In this document: positions 45,176-53,568 of the stretch, in pieces
Layout of the letters: every line of letters starts with the position of its first letter
How positions within the stretch are numbered: position 1 is the first letter of the stretch
Position numbers and translations under genes: made by a program
Assembly (NCBI GenBank): GCA_030683705.1
Contig: JAUXPP010000141.1
Span: forward strand, 1 to 64,000
From: Polaromonas sp.
GTDB taxonomy: Bacteria; Pseudomonadota; Gammaproteobacteria; Burkholderiales; Burkholderiaceae_C
Direction of reading: 5' to 3'
Length of the DNA stretch: 64,000 bases
Notes under the pieces: model-generated
Database searches by the model: none
Seen by the model: the letters and a program-made list of their open reading frames with translations, nothing else
Told to the model about the DNA's origin: nothing

Positions 45176-46900
45176 CTAAAGCTCCGCGGCCTCCACCAGA
45201 AAACGCACCCGCTTCACACCCTGCCACTCGTCGGCATCCAGCCGGAAAGCCAGCTTGACGCGTGCCGGCAGCGACTCGGTATGGCCGAACCAGATGCCGT
45301 CGACCGGCTGGCCCTGGTGCCTGAGCTTGAGCGCCAGGTGTTTCTCGCCGACCAGGCGCTGCGACACCACCTCGAGTTCCTCGCTGAAGGTCGGCGCGGC
45401 AAAACCCTGGCCCCAGACCTCGCGGTGCAAGGTGTCGACCAGGTCGGCGCGGCGGTACTGCGGCGCCAGCGGGCCGTCGGTGTCCAGCCGCCGGGTCAAT
45501 GTCGCGGCGTCCAGCCACTCGTGGGCGACCTGTTGCAAGGCCTGCTCGAAGACCTCGAACTGCTCCTCGTTGATGGTGCAGCCGGCGGCCATGGCGTGGC
45601 CGCCGAAACGCAGCAACACACCGGGATGGCGCTTGGCCACCAGGTCCAGCGCGTCGCGCAAGTGAAACCCGGCGATCGAGCGGCCCGAGCCCTTGAGTTC
45701 ATGCTCCTTGCCCGGCGCCTGGCTGGCGGCAAACACAAAGGTCGGGCGGTGCAGCTTGTCCTTGATGCGCGAGGCCACGATGCCGACCACCCCTTCGTGG
45801 AAGTCCGGGTCGAAGATGGCAATCGCCGGTGGCGGTGTTTCATCCTCGTCGATCATCGCGTCGGCCGCGTACTGCGCCTGCTCGCGCATGCCGGCCTCGA
45901 TATCGCGCCGTTCCCGGTTGATGCCGTCCAGCGTCTTGGCGAGTTCATCGGCGCGGCCCGCATCGTCGGTCAGCAGGCATTCGATGCCCAGCGTCATGTC
46001 GCTGAGCCGGCCGGCGGCATTGATGCGCGGGCCGAGGGCAAAACCAAAGTCGAAGCTGGTGGCGCTGGCAGCGACGCGGCCGGCCGCGATAAAAAGCGCC
46101 GCCACACCGGCCGGCAGGGCGCCGCTGCGTATGCGTTTGAGGCCTTGCGCCACCAGTCGGCGGTTGTTGGCGTCGAGCTTGACGACGTCGGCGACCGTGC
46201 CGAGTGCGACGAGGGGCAGCAATGCGTCCAGTTTGGGTTGGCTGGCGGCATCGAAGGCGCCGCGGGTCCGAAGCTCTGCGCGCAGCGCCAGCAGCACATA
46301 AAACATCACGCCGACACCGGCCATGGCTTTGCTCTCGAACGTGCAGCCGGGCTGGTTGGGATTGACGATCACATCGGCATCCGGCAGCACGATGGCGCCG
46401 TCCCTGAGCGCCGGCAGGTGGTGATCGGTCACCAGCACCGCCATGCCGAGTTGACGCGCACGCGCCACGCCGTCCAGGCTGGCGATGCCGTTGTCCACCG
46501 TCACCAGGATGTCGGCGCCGGTGGCCTTGACGCGTTCGGCAATGCTCGCGGTCAGGCCGTAGCCGTCGACCACGCGGTCCGGCACGATGTAGCTGACCTG
46601 CGCCGCGCCCAGCAGGCGCAGGCCGCGCAGCGCGACGGCGCAGGCGGTGGCGCCATCGCAGTCGTAATCGGCGACCACGCAGATTTTTTTGTTCGCGGCG
46701 ATGGCATCGGCCAGCAGCACCGCGGCCTCCTGCGAGCCTTTCAGGGTGGCCGGCGGCAGCAGCCGGGCCAGCCCGTCGTCGAGTTCGTCGGCGTTGCGCA
46801 CACCGCGCGCGGCATACAGCTGCGCCAGCAAGGGATGCACACCGGCCTGCTCCAGCGCCCAGACGCTGCGCGGGGGGGCTTCACGCACTATGATTTTCAT
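45176..46900 (-). CDS. recJ: Single-stranded-DNA-specific exonuclease RecJ
   Basis: 5'-3' ssDNA exonuclease of recombination and repair, 574 residues. DHH-family motifs: VVADYDCDGATACAVAL, VTVDNGIAS, VTDHHLP, GVGVMFYVL and the C-terminal DHHA1 segment FGGHAMAAGCTI. The ATG at 46900 overlaps the stop of the preceding gene (ATGA). Unusually, this start, the codons for MKIIV and the stop of the gene before it all lie in the head palindrome of a dispersed repeat (46888-46935). The reading frame is otherwise normal. Confidence 0.95.
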   Translation of the reverse strand: MKIIVREAPPRSVWALEQAGVHPLLAQLYAARGVRNADELDDGLARLLPPATLKGSQEAAVLLADAIAANKKICVVADYDCDGATACAVALRGLRLLGAAQVSYIVPDRVVDGYGLTASIAERVKATGADILVTVDNGIASLDGVARARQLGMAVLVTDHHLPALRDGAIVLPDADVIVNPNQPGCTFESKAMAGVGVMFYVLLALRAELRTRGAFDAASQPKLDALLPLVALGTVADVVKLDANNRRLVAQGLKRIRSGALPAGVAALFIAAGRVAASATSFDFGFALGPRINAAGRLSDMTLGIECLLTDDAGRADELAKTLDGINRERRDIEAGMREQAQYAADAMIDEDETPPPAIAIFDPDFHEGVVGIVASRIKDKLHRPTFVFAASQAPGKEHELKGSGRSIAGFHLRDALDLVAKRHPGVLLRFGGHAMAAGCTINEEQFEVFEQALQQVAHEWLDAATLTRRLDTDGPLAPQYRRADLVDTLHREVWGQGFAAPTFSEELEVVSQRLVGEKHLALKLRHQGQPVDGIWFGHTESLPARVKLAFRLDADEWQGVKRVRFLVEAAEL

Positions 46901-46935
46901 AGCTGCTCGCGCCCGTCCCACAAGGGCTGGAGGCC
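46888..46935 (+). repeat. Dispersed 48-bp repeat, family 1 (copy g), spanning a stop/start junction
   Basis: CTATGATTTTCATAG head, TGCTCGCGCCCGT, then AAGGGCTGGAGGCC tail. On the minus strand it encodes the last residues GLQPLWDGREQL and the stop of the upstream gene, plus the start codon and first codons of recJ. Confidence 0.8.
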
Positions 46936-47841
46936 TAAAACCTGCTTGAATCGTGACCAGGCGCCGGTGTCGGCAGGTTCAAAACTTTGGGCCGCCCGGG
47001 CGCCACACAGCGTCAGGCGCGCCTGGCCGCCGGCGCGCAGAACGGCCAGCAAGGCGGCGCAGCTGTCGCTATCCACCGCCTGCCAGGCTTCGGCATGGGC
47101 GGCCGCATCGCCGCGTTGGGCCGGTGTCTGCAAGCGTGCGTCCACCCGCAGCTGCGGCGCCGCGGGGACAGACTGCTCCAGAACGCCGGCGCCGCTGACC
47201 CAGAAGGAGTTGACCGGCGCCAGGCCCTGCTGCTGCCGCAGCTCGTTGACGGGGTGGGTGTAGAGCAGCATCTGCATCTCGTTCTGCAGGCGGCGCAGGG
47301 TGGCGGCCGGGGTGCCGGCGCCGTCCAGCAGCGAACGCGTCAGGTGCCGCCCCATCAGGGTGTCCATGGAGACACTGCGCAGACCGCGAAACACCTCGCC
47401 GGTGGCCAGCCAGTTGCCGGGCCGGCCGCCGGGCGCCAGCGTGATGCCATCTTCGAGGAAGTAGGGGGCCATCGCGGCCAGCAGCACGCGGGCGGTGTCT
47501 TCGTCGAGCGCCAGATCTTCGGGCGGCGACAGCCGCACATGGTCGGCGCCGACCTGCCAGTGGCACAGCGTGATGAAGGCGCAGGGCAGGCTCAGGGTGC
47601 CGGTGTCGAAGGCGGCCCAGGGAATCTGGCCGGGGCCGCCCGGCAGGCCAAGGGCTTGGGCGAATGCCAATTCACAAGGTGTGGACGGGTCGTCCTCGCC
47701 GCATTCGATCCGACCAGCCGGCCTCATGGCGGCCAGCAGGGCGCGCAGCTTAGGCGGCAGCGGCGGCAAGGGTGCGGCTGGCTCGCCGGCGTCCCGGGAC
47801 AGCACCGCCCCGGGAATGATCAGATGAAGTTTGTCCGGCAT
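46897..47841 (-). CDS. Uncharacterised protein encoded upstream of recJ (COG4255/RpfE-like)
   Basis: 314 residues from the ATG at 47841 (MPDKLHLIIPGAVLSRDAGE). There is no signal peptide or membrane helix. It contains Pro-rich LPPLPPKLRALLAAM, CHWQVGADHVRLSPPEDLAL and ETLLYTHP-like NEMQMLLYTHPVNELR. It resembles the uncharacterised proteins next to recJ in Burkholderiales that are sometimes labelled RpfE-type regulatory protein; that label rests on weak similarity. The last dozen residues come from a dispersed repeat. It is coupled to recJ by a 4-nt overlap and diverges from lolC. Confidence 0.8.
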   Translation of the reverse strand: MPDKLHLIIPGAVLSRDAGEPAAPLPPLPPKLRALLAAMRPAGRIECGEDDPSTPCELAFAQALGLPGGPGQIPWAAFDTGTLSLPCAFITLCHWQVGADHVRLSPPEDLALDEDTARVLLAAMAPYFLEDGITLAPGGRPGNWLATGEVFRGLRSVSMDTLMGRHLTRSLLDGAGTPAATLRRLQNEMQMLLYTHPVNELRQQQGLAPVNSFWVSGAGVLEQSVPAAPQLRVDARLQTPAQRGDAAAHAEAWQAVDSDSCAALLAVLRAGGQARLTLCGARAAQSFEPADTGAWSRFKQVLGLQPLWDGREQL

Positions 47842-47909
47842 GGGCCTATTGTCCGGGATTGCCGGGGTGGTGCCGAAGCCAGCGTGTGCCTGATGCCACA
47901 ATCGGTGCC

Positions 47910-49163
47910 ATGCAAATCCCCTACGAACTGATTCTGGGCTGGCGTTACACCCGCGCCGGCCGCGCCACCCGGCGCAACGGTTTTATTTCCTTCATCTCGG
48001 GTGTGTCCATGCTGGGCATCGCGCTGGGCGTGGCGGCCCTGATCATTGTGCTCAGCGTGATGAACGGCTTCCAGAAGGAAGTGCGCGACCGCATGCTGGG
48101 CGTGATCTCGCACATCGAGGTGTTTGCGCCCAATGGCGCGGCGCTGGCCGACACGGCGACCACCCTGGCCGAAATCAAGGCCAACCCCCAGGTGGTGGGC
48201 GCGGCAACCTTTATTTCCGCGCAGGCCCTGCTGGCGCGCGGCGAAGACATGAAAGGCACGCTGGTGCGCGGTATCGATCCGGCGCTGGAAGGCGAGGTCA
48301 CCGATCTCGCCGCCGCCTCGGTCAGCACGCTGGCGAGGCTGGTGCCCGGGCAATTCGGCGTGGTGCTCGGAGGCGAACTGGCGCGCGCGCTCGGTGTGCG
48401 TGAAGGCGACAACGTGACCCTGATTGCACCCAGCGGCCAGGTGACACCGGCTGGGGTGGTGCCGCGCCTGAAACAGATGACGGTGGTCGGCACCTTCGAT
48501 TCCGGCCACTTCGAATACGACTCGGCGCTGGTGATGCTGCACCAGGATGATGCGGCGAAAATTTTCCGCCTCGAGGGCCCGACCGGCATACGCATCAAGC
48601 TCAAGGACCTGCACCAGTCGCGCGAAGTCGGCGCCGAGCTGTCGCGCAGCCTTAGCGGGGATTTGCTGATCCGCGACTGGACGCGCCAGAACCGCACCTG
48701 GTTTGCCGCGGTGCAGCTCGAAAAGCGCATGATGTTCATCATCCTGACGCTGATCGTCGCGGTCGCCGCCTTCAACCTGGTCAGCACGCTGGTGATGACG
48801 GTGACCGACAAGCGCGCCGACATCGCCATCCTGCGCACCCTGGGCGCCAGCCCGAAAAGCATCATGGGCGTGTTCATGGTGCAGGGCGCGATGGTCGGTG
48901 TCATCGGCACGCTGTCGGGCCTGCTGCTGGGCCTGGGCATTGCGCTCAACATCGACGTGCTGGTGCCGGCGCTGGAGCGTGCGCTCAACGCCAGCTTCCT
49001 GCCCAAGGACATTTATCTGATCAGCCGCATGCCCAGCGACCCGCAGTACGCCGACATCATGCCGATCGCCGTGATCGCGCTGGTGCTGTCTTTCCTGGCC
49101 ACGATTTATCCGAGCTGGCGCGCCAGCCGCGTCAACCCCGCAGAGGCGTTAAGGTATGAGTGA
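47910..49163 (+). CDS. lolC: Lipoprotein-releasing system permease (LolC/LolE family)
   Basis: Inner-membrane component that extracts outer-membrane lipoproteins and passes them to LolA. The 417-residue protein has the N-terminal [20 protein letters not shown], a first membrane helix with [14 protein letters not shown] [20 protein letters not shown], a large periplasmic domain (about residues 50-265) and three C-terminal helices with [20 protein letters not shown]. Start ATG 47910 (MQIPYELI). It overlaps lolD by 8 nt. Only one permease gene is present, so it may act as a homodimer (LolF-like). Confidence 0.92.
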   Translation: MQIPYELILGWRYTRAGRATRRNGFISFISGVSMLGIALGVAALIIVLSVMNGFQKEVRDRMLGVISHIEVFAPNGAALADTATTLAEIKANPQVVGAATFISAQALLARGEDMKGTLVRGIDPALEGEVTDLAAASVSTLARLVPGQFGVVLGGELARALGVREGDNVTLIAPSGQVTPAGVVPRLKQMTVVGTFDSGHFEYDSALVMLHQDDAAKIFRLEGPTGIRIKLKDLHQSREVGAELSRSLSGDLLIRDWTRQNRTWFAAVQLEKRMMFIILTLIVAVAAFNLVSTLVMTVTDKRADIAILRTLGASPKSIMGVFMVQGAMVGVIGTLSGLLLGLGIALNIDVLVPALERALNASFLPKDIYLISRMPSDPQYADIMPIAVIALVLSFLATIYPSWRASRVNPAEALRYE

Positions 49164-49839
49164 AGTTGTTCTGAAAGCCCAGGGCCTGACCAAACGTTTT
49201 CACGAGGGCCCGATCGACCTGACCGTGCTGCACGGCGTGGACCTGCAGGTGATGGCCGGTGAAACGCTGGCGATTGTCGGTGCTTCGGGTTCGGGCAAAA
49301 GTACCCTGTTGCACCTGATGGGCGGGCTGGACGCACCCACCAGCGGCAGTGTCGAGCTCAAGGGGCAACTGATGTCTGCGCTGTCGGCGGCCGAACAGGG
49401 CGAGCTGCGCAACCGGCACCTGGGCTTTGTTTACCAGTTCCACCACCTGCTGCCCGAGTTCAGCGCGCTCGACAATGTCGCCATGCCGCTGTGGATACGG
49501 CGCGAGGACCGCGAAAAAGCGGCGCAAACCGCCACCGCCATGCTGGCCAGCGTCGGCCTGAAAGACCGTATCCACCACCGTCCGGCCGAACTCTCGGGCG
49601 GCGAGCGCCAGCGCGTGGCGATTGCGCGTGCGCTGGTCACGCGGCCGGCCTGCGTGCTGGCCGACGAGCCGACCGGCAACCTGGACCGCTCCACCGCCGA
49701 TGGCGTGTTCGAGCTGATGCTGCAACTGGCGCGCGAACATGGCACGGCTTTTGTGATGGTGACGCACGACGAAACCCTGGCGGCGCGTTGCGGCCGGCGC
49801 TTCCGCCTGGTGTCGGGCCGCCTGTCGGCCTGGGAATAG
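49156..49839 (+). CDS. lolD: Lipoprotein-releasing system ATPase LolD
   Basis: ABC ATPase powering the LolC partner, 227 residues. Walker [10 protein letters not shown], signature [15 protein letters not shown], Walker [12 protein letters not shown] and the H-loop MVTHDE are complete. The ATG at 49156 overlaps the end of lolC, so the two are translated together. Confidence 0.95.
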   Translation: MSEVVLKAQGLTKRFHEGPIDLTVLHGVDLQVMAGETLAIVGASGSGKSTLLHLMGGLDAPTSGSVELKGQLMSALSAAEQGELRNRHLGFVYQFHHLLPEFSALDNVAMPLWIRREDREKAAQTATAMLASVGLKDRIHHRPAELSGGERQRVAIARALVTRPACVLADEPTGNLDRSTADGVFELMLQLAREHGTAFVMVTHDETLAARCGRRFRLVSGRLSAWE

Positions 49840-50003
49840 CCGGGGCGGCGCGCCGCAAGGTCAATTTGCGGCTACCGACCGCCAAAACGGCCGCAAGTGC
49901 ATAATCCTTCAGCCTCTGGGGACGCTCAGGCCTTCCCCGGTGCCCCCGTTTTTCACCATGCCGTGCAGCTTCCTGCCTGCGGTCCAGGACCAGCCCCTCT
50001 CGC

Positions 50004-50303
50004 ATGACCGACCATTACACCGCCCTCGGCCTGAACAGCGCAGCAACGCTGGCCGACGTCAAAAAAGCCTTTCGCCAGCAAGCGTCTTTCTGGCACCCGG
50101 ACAAAAACGGCCATCCCCAGGCGGCGGAACGCTTCCGGGCGGTGCAGCAGGCTTATGAGGTGCTGTCGGATGCGGACAAGCGCGAGGCCTATGACGACAA
50201 CCGCCGGCGCAACCTGCTCGACAGCCCGATAGACACGGCGCGCGCCATCTGGGCCGATTATTTCAACCCGCTGGCAAGCGCTGCTGACCGAAAGACTTCT
50301 TGA
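50004..50303 (+). CDS. J-domain protein (DnaJ-like, type III)
   Basis: 99 residues, almost entirely a J-domain: HYTALGLNSAATLADVKKAF, the HPD motif in FWHPDKNGHPQ, and AYEVLSDADKREAYDD. It lacks the Gly/Phe and zinc-finger regions of DnaJ, so it should recruit Hsp70 (DnaK) to a special client rather than act as a general co-chaperone. Its stop overlaps the TTG start of the next gene (TTGA), and two more unknown genes follow within about 35 nt gaps, making a four-gene unit. Confidence 0.9.
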   Translation: MTDHYTALGLNSAATLADVKKAFRQQASFWHPDKNGHPQAAERFRAVQQAYEVLSDADKREAYDDNRRRNLLDSPIDTARAIWADYFNPLASAADRKTS

Positions 50304-50872
50304 GCATCTCCCCCTATTTCCTCGACCTGCGCTCGGCCTACCAATCCGAACTCGATGACCTGCGTTTCGACTCCGAAGGCCGCGACGTGTTGCAGCAGCG
50401 CCTGGCCGGCAAGCGCCAGCAAATCGCCTTTCTTGTCCAGATGATGGACATCAGCCCGGAGATGGTGGCGGTGGTTTTTCACCAGGGTTTTGCCTTCACC
50501 GACAAGGCCGTGATGGCGCACCTGCTCACGCATGAGGAGCATGCGGTTCCGGCGTGGCGCGGCCTGGCGGATGGTTTCGAGCTGGCGCCCTGGGCCCGTG
50601 AACTGGCCGACATGGTTCTGCAGGCGCCGGGCGGCGACAAGTTCCTGACGCTCACGGCCGGCCTCGAATACATGGCCAGCCTGCCGGTCGCTGCGGGCCT
50701 TATCGTCAGTGATGACGACGGGGATGAGGACGACGACGGCGACCCGGACGGCGACGACGAGCTGGTGATTTTTGAGGACGATGGCGAAGGCGGCCAGGGC
50801 AGCGATGCCCGCGCGCGCCAGGAGGCGGGTGCCGACTGGCTGGTGCAGCAGGGCTTCGACCAGAAAGACTGA
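50300..50872 (+). CDS. Hypothetical protein with highly acidic tail, coupled to a J-domain gene
   Basis: 190 residues from a TTG start overlapping the J-domain gene stop. The N-terminal ~130 residues are helical (SISPYFLDLRSAYQSELDDL, DISPEMVAVVFHQGFAFTD). Near residues 137-165 is an extreme Asp/Glu run (VSDDDGDEDDDGDPDGDDE), then a short helix. No family recognised and no signal or membrane segment. The acidic tail suggests a nucleic-acid-mimicking, histone-like or chaperone-client interface; this is inference. Confidence 0.8.
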   Translation: MSISPYFLDLRSAYQSELDDLRFDSEGRDVLQQRLAGKRQQIAFLVQMMDISPEMVAVVFHQGFAFTDKAVMAHLLTHEEHAVPAWRGLADGFELAPWARELADMVLQAPGGDKFLTLTAGLEYMASLPVAAGLIVSDDDGDEDDDGDPDGDDELVIFEDDGEGGQGSDARARQEAGADWLVQQGFDQKD

Positions 50873-50904
50873 ACCAAGCCCATGCGCCTGAAAGTGAGCC
50901 CCTG

Positions 50905-51657
50905 ATGACCCAATACCTCGCCCTGATTGAGAAAACCCAAAGCCTGATTGCGGCCGGCGACATCGTCGGCGCCGAGTCGGCGCTGGTGGCGCTGGCCGAC
51001 GCCGAAGGGGACGCCGCGCTGATGTTGGTGCTGGAGCAGTTGCCGCCCAAGGACGTGCTGGCCGTGATCCGCGAATACGACAACTCGCGCGAGTCGGTGG
51101 TGGGCCTGCTGGTGTCGCCCGCGCAGTTCGCCCGCGCGGTGGTGATCGAAAAGCTCTACAAGGACCTGACCCGCACGCATTTGCGCGGCATGGTCAACGC
51201 GGTGATCTTCCGCGAGGATGCAGACCCGGTGGAATTCCTCACGGCCATCGGCGATCTCGACGGCGGCGCCGAGGCCCTGGCCGATTATTTTTCCGACCAG
51301 TGGAGCCGGGTCGAGGGTTTTGCGCGCAGCGGCAGTTTCGATCCGGCCGACGAATACGGCAAGATGTTGTCGCAGTCCGCGCTGCTGGCCTCGGCCTACG
51401 AGCGGCCGCGTGTCCAGCAGGATGAAATCGCCGACCGGGACTGGATGCAGCTCGCCTGGATCCTGCGTTACGAACTGCCCGACCTGTTCATCGAGATGCT
51501 GATGGTGCTGCGCGCCAAGGGCAGTGCGCACCAGGCCGCGCCCGACGACGAGGACGATGAAGACACGCTGGACGACGGCAAGGTCGAGACCGGCGACACC
51601 GACCGCGGCAAGGCCACACCGACGGCGCGCGAGTCCGACGAGGAATCGGCGATCTGA
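50905..51657 (+). CDS. Hypothetical protein of the J-domain cluster
   Basis: 250 residues, start MTQYLALIEKTQSLIAAGDI. Helical throughout, with LVLEQLPPKDVLAVIREYDN and VVIEKLYKDLTRTHLRGMVN, and a disordered acidic C-terminal 40 residues (APDDEDDEDTLDDG). No known domain. It lies 32 nt after the acidic-tail gene and 14 nt before the next, so it is probably in the same transcript. Confidence 0.8.
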   Translation: MTQYLALIEKTQSLIAAGDIVGAESALVALADAEGDAALMLVLEQLPPKDVLAVIREYDNSRESVVGLLVSPAQFARAVVIEKLYKDLTRTHLRGMVNAVIFREDADPVEFLTAIGDLDGGAEALADYFSDQWSRVEGFARSGSFDPADEYGKMLSQSALLASAYERPRVQQDEIADRDWMQLAWILRYELPDLFIEMLMVLRAKGSAHQAAPDDEDDEDTLDDGKVETGDTDRGKATPTARESDEESAI

Positions 51658-51671
51658 AGCAGCGCACGCCC

Positions 51672-52883
51672 ATGTCTTCGCCTTCTGCCGTTTCGCTGTA
51701 CGACGCACGCCCTTTTTTCGAAAAGGCGCTGCAGCACGGGATCCAGCACGGCATCATTGGCCCCGAAAAAATCGAGGCCATGCGGGTCGAGGGACCCAAG
51801 GGTCTGGTGCAGATTGCGCGGTATTTCGGCAACGAGTTCCTGCGCCCCGAGCTGGAAAAAGCCCGCGACCGCATGGTCAACCTGGTCAGCCTCTACCTGG
51901 AGAGCAGTTGCGGCGGCGACGTCCAGCAGGCGGCCGAGTCGCTGCGCGATTTTTCGCTGCTGTCGCGCTCCAAGGGCGGCTCCGACATGCTCAAGGCCCT
52001 GATCGCCATGCCGCAGAACAGCCACTTCGGCATGAACGAACGCGGCGGCTTCAAGGACGAGCACATTCCGCTGCTGGCCAAGTGGTCGCTGCGCAGCCTG
52101 GCCGAATACCAGGCTGAACTCGCCCGGCGCAGCCAGGTCGCGCAGGTGGTGGACGCGGCCCTGTGGCTGGCCGGTGAACTCGGCATGGACGCGGACGAAC
52201 TCGAGGAGGCCGGCAAGGACGCCGAAGCGGTGATCCGCAGCGCCTTGCTGGTTCTGGCGGCTGGCCGCACCGAGATGCCGGACTGGGTCGCCTTTGAAAA
52301 GATGATTGCCGCCCTGCGGAAAAAGCATGGGGCGGCTCCGGCTGCGCTGCCGGTCATCGTTCCCAAAAAACTGCCCGCCCATTTGCGGGCGGCAGTCGAG
52401 GCGGTGCGCCAGTCGGTGCTGGCCGACGCGCCCAAAATCCTCGACGCCGCCTTGCCGGCGCGCGCCCTGTTCGACCGCAGCCCGGCTTTCATGGGGCGCT
52501 ATTTCTGGATAGAAGACGCGTTGGCCGAGGTCGACCAGCATGAGCGCTCCGCGTCCGCCGCTTGGGACAAAGTCACGGGCGGCAATACGGACGACGGGTC
52601 GTTGCTGACCCTGTTCCTGTGCCTGGCCGCAGGCGCCGCGCCCAAAACATTGCTGAGCGAAAAAAGCGCCACGGCGCTGCTGCGCAAGATCCGCAAGTCC
52701 GGTTTCCACCCCGCGCTGGTACGGCAGTACATCGGAGACCACGCGCCGGCGCAGCACCAGGACGCGTATGCCAGCCTGTGGGAGGCCTTTGTCGACGAGG
52801 CGCAGGCCACGCTGGAGAGTGATGCGGTGCACTCGCTGAGCGACGCGCTGGCCTTGTTGCGGCGCGAATGCCATGTGAGCTGA
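51672..52883 (+). CDS. Hypothetical protein of the J-domain cluster
   Basis: 403 residues, cytoplasmic, mostly alpha-helical. Segments include IGPEKIEAMRVEGPKGLVQI, MVNLVSLYLESSCGGDVQQA and FDRSPAFMGRYFWIEDALAE. No catalytic motif was recognised. Last gene of the four-gene run, followed by repeat-filled DNA. Conservation of the set as a unit cannot be judged from one genome, but the tight spacing implies a shared function with the J-domain protein. Confidence 0.8.
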   Translation: MSSPSAVSLYDARPFFEKALQHGIQHGIIGPEKIEAMRVEGPKGLVQIARYFGNEFLRPELEKARDRMVNLVSLYLESSCGGDVQQAAESLRDFSLLSRSKGGSDMLKALIAMPQNSHFGMNERGGFKDEHIPLLAKWSLRSLAEYQAELARRSQVAQVVDAALWLAGELGMDADELEEAGKDAEAVIRSALLVLAAGRTEMPDWVAFEKMIAALRKKHGAAPAALPVIVPKKLPAHLRAAVEAVRQSVLADAPKILDAALPARALFDRSPAFMGRYFWIEDALAEVDQHERSASAAWDKVTGGNTDDGSLLTLFLCLAAGAAPKTLLSEKSATALLRKIRKSGFHPALVRQYIGDHAPAQHQDAYASLWEAFVDEAQATLESDAVHSLSDALALLRRECHVS

Positions 52884-52933
52884 GGCGGGTTGCGCCCTGC
52901 GTGGCGAACCACGTTTTCCCTTAAGCCATTTCG

Positions 52934-52981
52934 GGCTCCAGCACTCTTCCGGTCAGCGTGAGCAGCTATTGAATTAATAGC
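52934..52981 (-). repeat. Dispersed 48-bp repeat, family 1 (copy h)
   Basis: Minus-strand reading: GCTATTAATTCAATAGC, TGCTCACGCTGACC, then GTGCTGGAGCC. Forms the left end of a nest of repeats reaching to 53525. Confidence 0.75.
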
Positions 52982-52996
52982 GGAGACTGTCAGCCA

Positions 52997-53016
52997 GGAC
53001 TGGATCCGGGATCCAT
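52997..53016 (+). repeat. Family-5 repeat, partial copy
   Basis: GGACTGGATCCGGGATCCAT, matching the right part of the copy at 43626-43653. A short GGGCTGAGCCTGTCGAAGCC motif, a sequence I associate with betaproteobacterial intergenic repeats, follows at about 53038-53060. Confidence 0.55.
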
Positions 53017-53093
53017 GTTGGCGATCCTCCAACCGTTCGGGCTGAGCCTGTCGAAGCCGTCTCTTTCTCAACTTTTTTGGTGTGCGCATGTCT

Positions 53094-53525
53094 GTTGGCC
53101 GGGGGTTGCCCGGCGGCAACTCACTTTCTTTTGCTTCGCCAAAAGAAAGTAAGCAAAGAAAAGGCGACCCTGCTGTCTGCGACCCTCCTTCGCTGACGCT
53201 GCGGAGGGCAACCTGCGGTGCTCGGTCCAGCCGGGGTCGAGCTCGAACTCGCCTTCGGCTCAAACAATCGCTCGCCCTGATCCGTCTGGCCCTGCGCTCC
53301 TCGGCGCATACAGAAGGGTGGGCAGAAACCAATACCGGAGACAAAGTCCGGAGCAGAAGAAGCGCGCAGCGCCTCTTCTGCGGGATTCTCAACGAACGGT
53401 CATGTGTGCACGCGAGCGCAGCGCACGCGGCCACATGAAGTCCCCCTCCATCGCCCAGCGGGGCGAGGGAGGGGCTAGGGGTGGGAGTGGGGAGTTGAAA
53501 CTACTGTCCCTGGCGAGCCGGGGAC
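53094..53525 (+). repeat. ~430-bp dispersed repeat element, copy B
   Basis: Same block order and orientation as copy A (43691-44116): GTTGGCCGGGGGTTGCCCGG, the ACTTTCTTTTG/CAAAAGAAAGT hairpin, CTCGGCGCATACAGAAGGGT, GCACGCGAGCGCAGCGCACG, GGCTAGGGGTGGGAGTGGGG. Small indels separate the copies. With the two repeats upstream it occupies the 685-bp gene-free stretch 52884-53568. Confidence 0.85.
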
Positions 53526-53568
53526 GGAGCGTGATGCCGGATTCAGGCTCTGCATCCGGAGACGGACT

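Noticed and set aside
45104..47263. 719-residue plus-strand open frame
   Set aside because: Antisense to recJ and its upstream gene, which have clear family motifs; the frame itself matches nothing.
49840..50003. Regulatory RNA or gene between lolD and the J-domain gene
   Set aside because: No open frame with a ribosome-binding site and no clear hairpin-plus-T-run could be found in the 164 bp.
52499..53438. Open frames in element copy B, including a 311-residue minus-strand frame
   Set aside because: It runs from the repeat into the antisense of a real gene, with low-complexity Arg/Ala content and no recognisable domain.
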